The notes under the pieces are model-generated. The model was not told the DNA's origin. It saw only the letters and a list, made by a program, of their open reading frames with translations, and did not search any database. From NCBI RefSeq assembly GCF_910592395.1, contig NC_088325.1, forward strand, positions 1,426,001 to 1,490,000: a DNA stretch of 64,000 nt. The letters are read 5' to 3'. The position numbers and the translations under genes are program-made. This DNA is from Lineus longissimus. Its lineage: Eukaryota > Nemertea > Pilidiophora > Heteronemertea > Lineidae. Shown piece after piece: positions 1 to 18,677 of the stretch. Numbering within the stretch: the stretch's first letter is position 1; each line of letters opens with the position of its first letter.

Positions 1-517
1 AACATTTCTCAAAAGAGAAGTGAATCTTGCCAGTCATGCCGACTTACCGCAATGAATGTCAATCCTAAAGTCGCCTCCTTTCACCGCCAACCCAATAGGT
101 CAGCATCTCATTGAACTCATTGAACACCTTGCATTCCACTACGATGGCTTTCAGTGCGTGTCTCGTGGGACAACCACGAGTGTAATGTTAGTGTTGTTGC
201 GACATGGACGTGCGGGAAAGGAAGGGAATGCATGGAAACTATCAATAATGTAGTAACAGCCGTTCTGACGGCCGATCAGGGGGAGTTTATCGGCGGTGAA
301 GGAAGGATATACGCACAACGACAGTAGATCGGCCTGTGCCAACCCTACACTTACGAAGTTTACAGCATTCCTGTATAGAGGGAAGTCAGGGGCCAGGTTG
401 TGTTTGACTCTGCAATAATTATATTTCTTTTTCCTAACCTGGTCAAAACTATTCACCGTGTGAGCCAAACTTCAATGATCCATCTAAATCAGCTAGTAAA
501 ACGATCCTTTTCAAACT
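1..517. other. 3' flank of malic enzyme with a dispersed repeat
   Basis: No gene seen. About 60-310 is a diverged copy, in opposite orientation, of 8190-8500: both share a segment with AACAGC-GTTCTG-GATCAGG-GGGAGTTTAT. It may include the 3' UTR of the malic enzyme. Confidence 0.4.
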
Positions 518-7596
<7,079 letters not shown>

Positions 7597-8757
7597 TTAT
7601 TGGCTTTTGATAGAAGTGTATTTATTTTGCAAATCTGGCTGAATTTCGGCGGTTTTGGGGGTATTTGCATGGGGTATTTGCAGCTGTCAAAATAGAGAAA
7701 ATGTACAGCTTGACCTTCCTGCGCACCAAGCGGCAGAGGAGAGAACTAACAAGGAAGTGACTTGTCACGTGATGTAAATAAAGAAACGCACGTGCTTTTG
7801 AGGGGGCGTGGTCAATTAGCATTGGGGAGTTGGTGATAAGATTACAAATACAGACAGGGATGGCTGGATATTGAAATAAACAAGGACGGTTTCATCCATC
7901 ACTGTGTCTGTCCCTTCACTGACCAGTGGCCTAATAAAAGCATGTCAATACATTCCTCAGTTCCAATGTGGACAGGGCAAGTTACCATCATTCAATTCAA
8001 GCTGGTCTCATTTGCAATGGGGCAGCAGCAGCCAAAACCATACAAGTGTGTCCAAAAATTGCCTCCATTGCAATGGGATCATGACTCAAGATTCAGGTTC
8101 GTCCCCACATAGCTCGAGGGGTAATGGGGATGAGACAGTCACAACCACTTAAATCATGCTGGTACTTTCAGTCACACTGGTCCGAGGTAAACTCCGGACA
8201 TTGAAAACCAAGTCATCATCGACATCTTAACCTGATGAGATCCAATAAAGCACATGCCAATAAACTCCCCTCCTGATCGACCAACAGAACAGCTGTTGCC
8301 ACACAGTATTGGTGGTCTTGGGACTCCGTGCATCCCCTTCCTTTCCAACACATCCATATCGCTGAAACAACACGAACAGCTCGTGTGTGTCACGAGACCC
8401 GCACTGAAAGCCATCGTCAGTGGTGGAACAACGCTCATTCCTTGGGCGGTTCCAGGCACGCTGACCAGACACAAATGAACTGTGCGTGTTGTCTTGAAGA
8501 AGGGTACCCGATCATAACGCAAGGTTGGGTGGCAATATCAATTCAGGCCGTCATTCAATTACTTTGTGTCGAGCAATTTGCTCGAGTGTGCGTCTGACGG
8601 ATTACCTGCCCTACTGGGTCGGTGGCGAAAGGTTGGAGACTTCAGGATTGACATTCACTGCCGGTAAGTCAGCACTATACATGTATAACTAACACCAACA
8701 ACAGAATTGTAATTTCTTTCTTTTTTTATTTTACAACTTCCTTCTGTACATAAATAT
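7597..8757. other. Malic enzyme / RPS19 spacer
   Basis: Malic enzyme 5' flank (no TATA box or clear start visible) and RPS19 3' end. 7900-8150 holds a degenerate tandem motif with CAATGGGGCA related to 13110-13310. 8190-8500 is the dispersed repeat shared with 60-310. Confidence 0.4.
8725..8730 (-). terminator. Poly(A) signal of RPS19
   Basis: TTTATT on the plus strand, AATAAA in the transcript, 28 nt after the stop codon. Confidence 0.7.
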
Positions 8758-11502
8758 CTAAGCCTGCACGACCACCTGCTGCTTTCGTGACTTAGCCTTG
8801 ATCTGTGTTGCAATTCGGTCAAGATCCCTCCGGCCCTGGCTGGTCAATCGTCGTCCACTGAAATGAAATGGGAGGTGACGGTAATGAGCAATGCAACTAG
8901 AAAACTGATTGTTGAACACACTCTCAAAGTGATCTCGAAGAAGGTAATACAATAGTCGTACTTCCACCTGTGTCTTGCGCTTGCACCTATGAATTGCTGT
9001 GTCTAAATAGACCCGTGTGTCAAATCCCCATGTCTATTAGCCCCATCGAGCTCGATGGGGCTAATCGGGGGCTAATTTAGACCTGTGTTCAACACGGGTT
9101 TTTTGATAGGTGGAATCTGAATAGACACGGCAATTGCAAGTTCTAAGATCCGGCGACAGATGGCACGGTGTAGTTGCCTTGGTATTGTGCCCCCTCCAAC
9201 GGGAAAGAAACACAGGAGAGCTCCCTACCTACAGCGCACCTATCGCCGGGGCTATTAACCATTATCTAACACAACTGATAGGTGTAAGTGCGCTCGGGTT
9301 TTTTGACACACGGCGAAGACATGGGTCTTGAAAAAACACGGGGGTTTTATGATAGGTGGAACTACGACTATTGACAGAATCAAGACGTTTTTGTTGGAAA
9401 CCGGACTTTTCCTGGGGCAATGCGGTCTTTGGTGCAATTTTTACACATTTCCTGGCCTTGGCAGCACTGTGTCTGTGTTATCCAAAGTAACAAAGAGGCA
9501 GGCAGAGAAATGACACATGTGCCAGTTCCTTGCCCCCACATGTGTGTCTGGAAAATGGTTTATCCTTGTCTGGAATAACCCATTGAAAAATGTGACGGAG
9601 GGGGGGGGTACAAGATTAACACTGACCACTACAAAAGGTTTACTCAACAAGGAATGACCGTTTGTGGAATTCTCCCCAAACTGTGCATGTTGATTTCTGA
9701 CCATCTCAGTAGGGATGGCAATACAATATGTAGTATGTATCAGAAAGAGATTTCCACATATTCAGATTGAGAGTTGGATCTCTGTATCATCATCTACATA
9801 TCACGAAACGAAAGTCACAATGGCATAGTGACACATCTAACCCACTAGGAGGAGTAATGAGTCAACTCTCTTTTCTGGCCTCATATACACCATTCCAGAA
9901 ATGGGGCGCTGAGTGTCCGAAAAAGTGATGTTATAAGGGGAAACTAGGCCTTATGGTGGAGGGACAAAGGAGATAGTCATGGTTGACAAACACACTTGAA
10001 TGCCTTTAATGACGGACAAGGGGGGAAAAGTTAGTTCCAATGCAAGCCACCAATTTCGGGAAGCATGTGTAGAGGAAGATTTTTTTAACCAGAAAAGAAC
10101 AATCATGCCAAAACGATGACGATTATACATCCTGTCTGATGTCATTTGTCAGAGTTTGTTGATTTGTTGCTATGCTGCATGTGTTAAAATCACCATTTTT
10201 TTATTCATGAACAATTTTTTTCGTTGCTGGCAAGCTGTTGGTGTTGTCATTTCAAAAATTTGCACAGGACACGAAAAGGAATGCGACTCACTGCGCCATT
10301 CACAGGGATTAAATCAAAAGAAATTTATCGCTTGACAGTGCACGTACATGTACAGTTCATGTACATAACGATCACCCCCGATCTTAAGAGGCAAAAGCTG
10401 CAAAGGAATGGCTCGATACTCACCCATTAGCATCCTTCTCCACAAGTTTCAGATTCTCAAGCGACTTGAGAACATTTCTTGCTATTGACGGGGAGGAGCG
10501 GCAAAAATGGCTCGGGGCAGTTCCATTATTTCGTCGACCTGTAAATCATCAAAATTATAAATGAAAGTATGAAGTTCAAAATTTGTTGATATTTCGGGTT
10601 GCCGAGTGAAAACTACTTGGTGAATGCCTTCAAAGTATGATTTTAAATCTAATTTTGGGACCGGAGTTGCCTGAAAGGACGGTGACATTTACTTTTGAAG
10701 CCGACTAGAAGTTTGGTGTCTGTTATTTTCAGAGGCCAGGCACTCAATTTTTCATACACTACAGACTTGATTTTCACATCTTACTGACTTACCACCATAT
10801 ATCTTTGTGAAAGCACCCACACCAACTGGCGCTCTGATGTACAGATGTCGGGCGGTGGAAGCTGCCCTTGTGTAGTACCAGTCCTCGTCGTAAGGGGCCA
10901 ATTCAGCGTATATTGACGACTTAACGATGTCGACCCAGTCAGGGATTTTCATCTTGCCAGACCTAAAATTAGGAATCTAGGATCAGAATTGCGTTTAGAT
11001 TTTGAGATATGCCTGCGGCAAACAAAATCATCATTTGACACTGTGTTTTGAATAATCAATGGTGGCTGTCCTGCTATCAAAACCAATTTGGAATTGAGCA
11101 AACCACCATGTCTGGTAAAATTTGGTTGTGACTTTTCCAAAATTGTGACCCATCACAGCAAAACCAGGCGCTTGTCGCACAGAAGAAGAGCCTAAATGAC
11201 ACCAGGAGATAATGGAAGAAATTGATGTCCTCAGATTTTACAAAAGGCAGACAACAGAGAAATGAACAGAGAGTCCGTCTCAACCTGCCAAGCTTAGAGC
11301 GACATGTGCCTGGTTTTGCTGTGACGGGTCACAATTGTGTTTGAATGGTGCCACCTTGGTCTGGGAGAAACGCCCCCCTAGTATGATATCATTTCTCCCT
11401 GATATTACAAACAAAATGCCATGGAACTTACTTCTTCAGAAAGGCAGCAAGTGCCTTGGTGAATTCATGTTGGTTCACGTCTTTGACACTGATACCCGGC
11501 AT
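8758..11502 (-). CDS. RPS19: 40S ribosomal protein S19 (eS19), 4 coding exons, complete
   Basis: Structural protein of the small ribosomal subunit, needed in other animals for 40S maturation. Coding exons: 11432-11502, 10793-10962, 10424-10538, 8758-8857. These total 456 nt, or 151 aa, slightly longer than the roughly 145 aa of vertebrate S19. Recognised blocks: N-terminal [18 protein letters not shown], then [22 protein letters not shown] and ARHLYIR, KIYGG, then [17 protein letters not shown] and [12 protein letters not shown]. The tail after [10 protein letters not shown] is a longer basic and Gln/Val-rich end than I know for the family. The ATG lies immediately after a 3' splice site (AG at 11503-11504), so a noncoding first exon lies further upstream. 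I could not place it with confidence. A minus-strand AATAAA lies at 8725-8730, just past the stop. Two introns host the snoRNA-like units listed separately. Confidence 0.97.
9036..9065. repeat. Perfect 30-bp palindrome
   Basis: Centred on GAGCTC at 9048-9053, arms ATTAGCCCCATC. It lies inside a larger inverted element (about 8985-9140) whose outer arms share TGTCTA/TAGACA, in the last RPS19 intron. Confidence 0.8.
9736..9798 (-). ncRNA. Candidate intronic C/D-box snoRNA, copy 1
   Basis: On the strand of the host gene, inside the last intron of RPS19. Minus-strand order: C box ATGATGA (9793-9787), internal CTGA as D' box (9765-9762), terminal CTGA as D box (9743-9740). The flanks TATGTA (9800-9795) and TACATA (9739-9734) can pair as a perfect 6-bp terminal stem, the layout of a C/D snoRNA. 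Spacer lengths fit 2'-O-methylation guides. The 63 nt are identical to 11597-11659. I could not assign an rRNA target. Confidence 0.72.
9893..10075. repeat. Dispersed 180-bp repeat, copy 1
   Basis: Contains GAAATGGGGCGCTGAGTGTC and AAACTAGGCCTTATGGTGGA. A nearly identical copy lies at 30738-30920. No coding frame or terminal repeats recognised. Confidence 0.7.
11144..11337. mobile_element. Inverted-repeat MITE, GTGACCC family
   Basis: Ends GTGACCCATCACAGCAAAAC and its inverse GTTTTGCTGTGACGGGTCAC. Related copies at 37522-37747 and 38391-38570. In the first coding intron of RPS19. Confidence 0.75.
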
Positions 11503-11596
11503 CTGAAGAAATAAACAATGCAAAGTTAGATTCAGAACAATGATTTACAACAGAATTATTGATTACTGAAATTCTGTTGCAAGTTTGGCAACAAGG

Positions 11597-11659
11597 TGTA
11601 TCAGAAAGAGATTTCCACATATTCAGATTGAGAGTTGGATCTCTGTATCATCATCTACA
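11597..11659 (-). ncRNA. Candidate intronic C/D-box snoRNA, copy 2
   Basis: Identical over 63 nt to 9736-9798, but in a different RPS19 intron, the one before the first coding exon. C box 11654-11648, D' box 11626-11623, D box 11604-11601. The terminal stem is a shorter TGTA/TACA pair. Its 3' end is 94 nt upstream of the 3' splice site at 11502, a typical position for an intron-processed C/D snoRNA. Identity stops at the RNA ends, so selection or a recent copy event is likely. Confidence 0.72.
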
Positions 11660-13317
11660 ATACATAGGCTTAGTTAATTGTTTGCAAATTCGCAACTCGC
11701 TATTGATTTTTATCGGTAGAGCCGACATCTAACAAAAATAAGTCTGATGAATTCTAAGACTGTGACCTTGACCAACTTGGCCAATGGCAAAACATCATAA
11801 TCATTTGGAGACATGCACCAAGGGCCAAGGCACAGAGATGCAAAAACATGCTTTGTGGCTGCCTAAGCTAGCCACGAGGATGGGCCAGAGCCATATGCCC
11901 AAATTATGAAATAGGCCAAGAGGCCCTTACACCAGGCGGAGGAAGCCACTGCTGGCCACAACAAACAAAAGACCGCATGGTCGCACAGCACATTCTTTTG
12001 TTGGTTGATGATGTTGTGCCTACATTTCGGTTTGTTTTTGCCTGGACCAGCACTCGCAGCAGGGGCTTCCTATTGTAAAAGGTTCTATTGTCCTCAGCTT
12101 TCCTCATTTTTCTACCATCTACCATGTCATTTGCCTTCCCTTTGGCACACAAATTTCACACCACATCATACCTGGCCTGTGGTCATGCATGCAGCACTGC
12201 AGAATCATGCAGGCAATAGGCCCAATGAGCCAAACGAATCATCATTAGGCATTAATAGGCAAATATGAAACCATCATTGACCATGGCCTGCGAAATTCTG
12301 CAGTCAGAGGAGCCCTACACTCATGAATTCCAACCAAGCGAATTCCACATGGCGTGTAGGAAAATGTGCAGTCAATACACGTAAATGTACACGGATGCAC
12401 ATGAAAACATGGGGGCTGCCATCTTGAAAATGACCTAACGAAATGGGTACCTCATCATTCAAACACTGTTTTCATGATATTTGGAGCATCTTATTCACAA
12501 TTTTCTTCACCAGGATTTTATTCATATATTCACTCTTTCATCCTATTTATCAATTTTTAATCTATTTTCATATTTAATGTCAAAATCATGGTCACAAAAA
12601 GCAGCTCGCCGAGCTCTTCATACCTTGGCAGTTCGGGTTGGAAAGAGGGCTTACGGGGTCACCCATTCGGAATTCAGCGAGTCCCAATTGTTGAATCATT
12701 TTGAAATAGGTGGCAGCATCGTGCTGTCGCAAAATAACTAGAGGCTCATTGATATTGATCTCAGCTGCTAAATGTGTTTTGGCTGTGGAGTGTGTCCCTT
12801 GGTAAAGCACTATCTGAAGTGTCATTCTGTAGCATTGGTAGATTCAAGTTCGTGTGATGAGCCCCATGCCAGCCCATTAGACTCAACCTCTAACTCAGCA
12901 GCACAGAGGACAAATGAGACGATTGATTATCAGGTCACAAGGGACAGTGAATTTGAGGTACACAGTACAACATCCCACAATGCAATTCAGTGGGCGCATT
13001 TGAATTGCACCCACTGCACATAGGCAGTAGGCGTTTCCAAATCCTGGGAAGAAGCTAGAAAACTTCGGGAAACTTACAAAAATCTATCCCCTAATAAATA
13101 CAAAATTCAAGTTTGTCCTTGCATTGCATTGTCTCAGTTGCAGTGGGGACAGTCACAACCATTTAATCAAAGTGTGTCCTTAATTACATTGTCTCAGTTG
13201 CAGTGGGGACAATCACAACCATTTGATTCAAGTTGGTCTTCACATTGCTGCAGTTGCAATGGAGTGAGTACCTGGTTGCAGTGGAGACAGTCACAACTAT
13301 TCAACTCAAGTTGGTTC

Positions 13318-13440
13318 TGAGGAGGCGCGAAGCCTGGTGGTTAACACTGCCTGCTACCATGCAGAAGGGTCAGGGGGCAATTCTTGGAGAACCCAGACTT
13401 GTATCTTGGATGAACCAGCGTGGTTTCTGAGGTTCTGAAA
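13318..13440 (+). mobile_element. tRNA-derived SINE, family D
   Basis: Head GCCTGGTGGTTAACACTGC (A box) and a tail with GGAGAACCCAGACTTG and GGATGAACCAGC. The same parts occur inverted at 50510-50650, where a GTTCGAACCC B box is intact. Confidence 0.65.
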
Positions 13441-13875
13441 TTCCTGTCTCTTCAATTCGAGGGTCTGTTTATGAGACTAAAAGCTGTGGTCCCTTGTACC
13501 CGAGTGTCTTTTCCAGGGCAAGAAATACATAAAACAAATTTATTTATAAGATATACATTTTTATTAGGTTGAAGACAACAACAACAAATTCGACCCTATT
13601 ACTGTGAACTCATCTCCAAGGGACTGTCGATTTCCTAGCCATGCTGCTCACAATGCTCACAGCGCATATCACAATAATAACAGACACATTTTTTCAACAT
13701 CTTATCATTTTCGATGAGGATGGCTATGAAACGAACCCCTCAGAGATAGGATACAGTATTCAGTATCACAAATGCCTTATTTTATGCGAAACCAGTATTG
13801 CTATTCTTACTTGACCATGAACTATTTCTTGCAGGCTATTCTTACATGAGAATCTGTTGCACAAGTACTGTTTCT

Positions 13876-14120
13876 TTAAAGGGCAACTATGGGCAGGAGC
13901 AGGGTTTGAATTGGCCATCTTCTGGTGACTTATATGCACAGTCTACTTGACCCTGTGCCCTGACAGTCAGGGCACTGAGTCAAGTTTGATTCAGAACTAA
14001 ATACATTCCTGTTACAGCGTGAATAGTTTCGACATACTATGAGATGGAAGAGACCCCTATGGGCATCTTATTGTAACATTCTCTAGCATACCAAGCTGCA
14101 GCCTATAGGGTTCCTTTAAG
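13876..14120. mobile_element. MITE-like repeat, TTTAAAGG ends
   Basis: Begins TTTAAAGGGCAACTATGGGC and ends CCTATAGGGTTCCTTTAA, so the ends are inverted. Related to 61137-61350, same internal GTGACTTATAT. Confidence 0.6.
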
Positions 14121-14585
14121 TACGTGCGCACATTTTTCTGATTTTCCGGACCTCCCCAGAGGCATACATACCTAAATTATCCCTTACGAAATGCACATTA
14201 GCCAGATGCATCTGGTATACCACTGAGCTTCCAGCGGTATTGCCTTTGTATCCTAAGTCCATACTGATGTGCATTGTGTGGACGCTGAGCAATGTCAATA
14301 CATTGAGGGTCAGTGCTTGTATACCAAGTACAGGTATGATTATTGAGCATTTTGTTGCGATTGGGCTGGTTCGACACTGAGCAAAGAATATAATTTTCCC
14401 GATGCGCGCGTGTGGAACCAAAATTCACGTTAACACAGCCAATGGGAATCTCTTCACGGTCACATAAAAATAGCAACAGTGTATTTTATTCAACATAAAT
14501 ACATGCAGCTGATACTCGAATATAAACAATCTCTCAGCGCTCTACAGGACATCCATCCTTGGACCAGTGGTTTTCAATATACATG

Positions 14586-14786
14586 TACAGTGGAACCTCC
14601 CTTAGCAGATACCTCTCAGTTCAGGACAACCTCTCTATTAAGGACACTAGTTTTAGTCCCAAATTGTTTCCATTCAATTTGACCTCTCTAATCAGGACAC
14701 CTCTCTAAGGACAGCACTTGTCAGTCCAGAGGGCGTCCTTAATTTGTCAGTCCCGAGGGTGTCCTTAATAGAGAGGTTCTACTGTA
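14586..14786. mobile_element. Pogo-like MITE
   Basis: TA-CAGTGGAACCTCCCTTAG start and GAGGTTCTACTG-TA end. It carries an internal partial duplication of the TTTGTCAGTCC segment. Confidence 0.8.
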
Positions 14787-17700
14787 CTCCGCCTGTCGAT
14801 ATGAAAAAAACTGAATCTTAGGATGATGGACAACAAGCATGTAAGCATCTAGAGTAAGCCTGACACCTTTGGTGGCACGTCTTGTCTAAAAAGCATATTA
14901 AAACAAAGAAATGAAATGTCAGTTATTAATCTTAGAGTGTTGTGTAACCTGTATCAAAGCGCTTAACTATACATGTACTCCCACGGCTTATCTAGAAACC
15001 TTTCTTCAGAAACCAAGGCCCAAGGAGTGCACATGCAGCGCTATACCCTGCCATTTCAAACCAGTTGAAAGCATTTGGAAATTTTCAAATTCAAATACAA
15101 ATTTCAAATTTTTAACGAACGGCATATGCCTTTAACAAGGATTTTGACTTAATAATATCATAAGGACATACACATACACATACACCTTGAACTTGATTTC
15201 ATTACTCGATTTAATCACTTGACTTAACCATGATTACCGCAGAGACCACCGGCCCCGCAGCAGCCGTCGTAGTTACGCCAATAGCCCACTGAGCATTCTG
15301 CTATATTTAGAAGACACAGACGGCAGAAATGTGGGCAAAAGTTCCGAGAATTTAATCAGGCAGTCGCCATTATTGTCTTGAAGAGATGCCTAGTTACTTT
15401 TCATTCGTAATTCAACAATCTTGACAACTTCACCGGTCAAAGGAATTTAACACCTTTTATCTTGCAAGCCTTATACATCATGCGGTTTTATCTACACTAG
15501 GCGTCATTCCTAAGGTCTGCTCCTTTCAAGTTAGAGACTTTAGGATCAGCGTACAACCCTAATAAATCAGCATGTTTTTATAAAAATTCCACATTCATTC
15601 TGAATAGATGAATTACAATCTTTTCATAACTTCATAACATCTTTGAAATAAATACCTACACGAGGCCCCAAAAATCCATTTTTTGCAAATCCTTTTTGTT
15701 TTTTTTGCAAATTCTATGAAAAAATGCTCAAAACCCAAAAGACACCTCAAAATGTGCAAAACACCAAATTCCTTTTTTTTCATGGACGAATTTCGTGTTT
15801 TGTAAAGAAAAACTCCGTGCCAATTTTTCTATTTGCGGATTTTCAGGAGCCAAATACCTACACACTATCAATCAATAAAATTGAATTTCCCCGAGTGTGT
15901 TTGGCGTATTTAGAGAGGTTGCCACCAAAAGCTGATGAATAAATATTTTAGAAGGGTATGACGTGCTCTGTACATGTACATCATCTGCACATGGCATGCT
16001 CTGTGCATGTACATCATCTGCACATGGCATGCTCTGTGCATGTACATCATCTGCACATGACATGCACTGTGCATGTACATCATCTGCACATGACATGCTC
16101 TGTACATGTACATCATCTGCACATGACATGCTCTGTGCATGTACATCATCTGCACATGACATGCACTGTACATGTACATCATCTGCACATGACATGCACT
16201 GTACATGTACATCATCTGCACATGACATGCACTGTACATGTACATCATCTGCACATGACATGCACTGTACATGTACATCATCTGCACATGACATGCACTG
16301 TACATGTACATCATCTGCACATGACATGTACATCATCTGCACATGACATGCTATGCACGTCACCCACAGTGAAAAAATTAACATGACATGACTTTTTCAG
16401 CACTGTAACACAACGAAACACAAATATATTAACTGGTTTGAACAAGTCAATTGATAAGTAAACCAGGATACTTTTTTTTAAACATCGGACAATCTATCAC
16501 GACTTCATATCAAAACAGGACGGCGGACTCACCTCGACTCGAGACGTTTGAACACAAACTATCGTTTGACCTCTGACCTCAGGCAATCACTGACCAACCG
16601 CACACACACACGCAAAGCGAGACTATTTTATCAAGTTGGTGCTTGGATGAACCTCATCTCCAAAAGCACCGAGGCGAAATTTTTTGTGATTTTATTGGTA
16701 CCAGTAATTCAAGAAAAAAATAATGGAATTTTTTTTTTGACGGTCTCAAATTTTCCACAAGTTCAAATAAGCTAGATAAGACAGCAGACTATATATTAAA
16801 AGCATAATGCATTTTCAATTTATAAATGAAGTCTCTGGGATACAGGGTGCTTCAAAAAGCATTGTGCAACCAAAGCCTACCAGTACCCCTAATAATAAAC
16901 TTTAATGGACTATTCTAAAACAACTGGGTTTAGAATGAACCATTCTACAGTGTAAATGCACGACACACCAATGAAGCCTTGTTTTGAATTCAGCGGTTTG
17001 GGCTAGGCAACCATTACCGCTTGGGTTGCTGCAAAATGTGGAAGCAGTCAAAAAGCATTTAAAACCACATTATTCGTTGTTTAATTTGAGATGTTTTAGA
17101 ATAGAAATTGATACCTCACTGTCGGTATTGATTGTCTCACCAAAACCGGGTGGAGCTAAAATATTGGTCAATAGCGGCAAACTACTGATATTCATGATTG
17201 CGGCAAATTCATGAAGGACGATATTTGAATACTAACAGAACGGACAAAACATGATTGTGACTTAGCGGCCAAATTCTGAAGGAAAATGTTTTTATGATTT
17301 TACACCCATGAACAAGATGGATAACCATGATTGAGTCTATATGAAATTGGTATAATTATAAGAAGTGTCCTCATCACCCTGGAAAGTTGGCATCACATGT
17401 ACCGAGGGCAGCACCACATTTACCGAGGGCATGCCTCAGTTCGAGGTTGGATTTCGTGGAAATGACATCACAGTTCTCCAAACACTTTTGCTACGGAATT
17501 TTTATTGGATCATTATAAGATGGAAGTATTTTCGAGCCATCTGAATGTGACTTTGACGTGAAATTTTAGCATTTTCTGCAAATTAGCTCGGAAATAGGAT
17601 GATATTTCGAGGAAATACTACCTCGAATCGAGGCAAACCCGAGGGGAATGTGGTGCCAAATCTCCACCTTGCTAACATCTATCCTCACCTGGATACAATG

Positions 17701-18677
17701 ATACATATTCAATATTTTTATATAAGTATTTACAATATAACACCTTAAATAGCAACTATTTGTAACTCTTATCGCGACTTCAACATCAAAGTCCACAGAC
17801 GACTTTTGCCGGCAAATTCAGCCCATCCTTGTTATCATGTATCGCATACATTGAAAAAATCCTTGTGATAAAAAATATAAAGCACAATCTTAAAAATGGA
17901 TTAATCCACCATCTTGGATAGGGATTCCTATGGCCACCGTTAAGTGTTTATTATATTATACACTCTAGTTCATTATGTCATCACAGGGTGGCGGTCTGTA
18001 CAACTCAATCTGGCCTCAGCGCCACCTGTTGTCGTTCACTGCCAACTAAAGTCTCCCTCAACTCAATGTGTCATTCGTGAGTCTAGCTAAATTGCTCAAG
18101 AAGCGGCCAGTTCAGACGAACATTTTCTTTAAAATGTTGAAATCATTCCAATAAAACCTCCCACCAACACAATATGAATTCCATTTTCTTCTAATTTGAC
18201 ACTTTTTTGACAAGCAATTACTCATCATATTTGGCATACCACAAAGTAAAGTGGGTGGGGCGGGGGGAGGAAATTGGCCCCAAGGCTGAAATTGCCACAA
18301 TTCCCAAAATGTTATTTGAGCTAACTGTGATGAGTTTAGCCAATGGGCAAATGGAATTGTTTTCCCTCGCAGGCAAAGATGGTCACCTCCCCGGCAAAAC
18401 AGAGAAAATCTCAGCATCCACTTCGAGTTACAAACTGTCTCGTGGTTGGTCAATTCGAACCGACCCTTACATTTGCCCAGCAGCCTACTGAGCATTCGTT
18501 CCAACCACCTCGTCCCAGGTACGAAAATTTGCACCTCCTTTCATAGGTATTGACACATAGACCAACCACACCTACCAGCACCACAAACCGATGCAATTGT
18601 GACATCACCATCGACCTCCCAAGTCAAAATCGCCCATTTGAAAACTGCCGAATATACACTACACCAATAGGTGGCGT
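14787..18677. other. Receptor / RPS19 spacer, no gene seen
   Basis: Holds the 33-bp array (15957-16351). A CpG-bearing stretch at 15225-15345 and a minus-strand donor-like GTGAGT near 16527 could belong to unplaced leader exons. Otherwise AT-rich unique DNA with mariner-end-like ACAGGGTG near 16848. Confidence 0.35.
15957..16351. repeat. 33-bp minisatellite, about 12 units
   Basis: Unit with ACATGTACATCATCTGCACA. Multiple of 3 and without stops, so open frames of 127-170 codons appear in several frames on both strands. These are artefacts. Confidence 0.92.

Larger units (their letters stand above)
11660..14585. other. Spacer upstream of RPS19, no gene seen
   Basis: Must contain the RPS19 leader exon, not placed. 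13110-13310 holds about three 60-bp units with CTCAGTTGCAGTGGGGACA. 13320-13440 is a plus-strand SINE. 13876-14120 is a MITE-like repeat shared with 61137-61350. Confidence 0.4.

Noticed and set aside
8172-8522. 116-aa minus-strand frame upstream of the malic enzyme
   Set aside because: Falls in a dispersed repeat also present at 60-310. No recognisable domain.
10983-11035. Third C/D snoRNA in an RPS19 intron (ATGATGA ... CTGA on the minus strand)
   Set aside because: Boxes present but the flanks do not pair and the spacing is short.
15957-16386. Several 127-170 codon frames rich in His, Met and Cys
   Set aside because: A 33-bp array open in several frames. No start context, splice site or conservation.
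11926-16560. RPS19 leader exon candidates (donor-like sites near 11926 and 16527, CpG-bearing stretch at 15225-15345)
   Set aside because: None has a clear pyrimidine-start promoter plus donor, so no exon is called.
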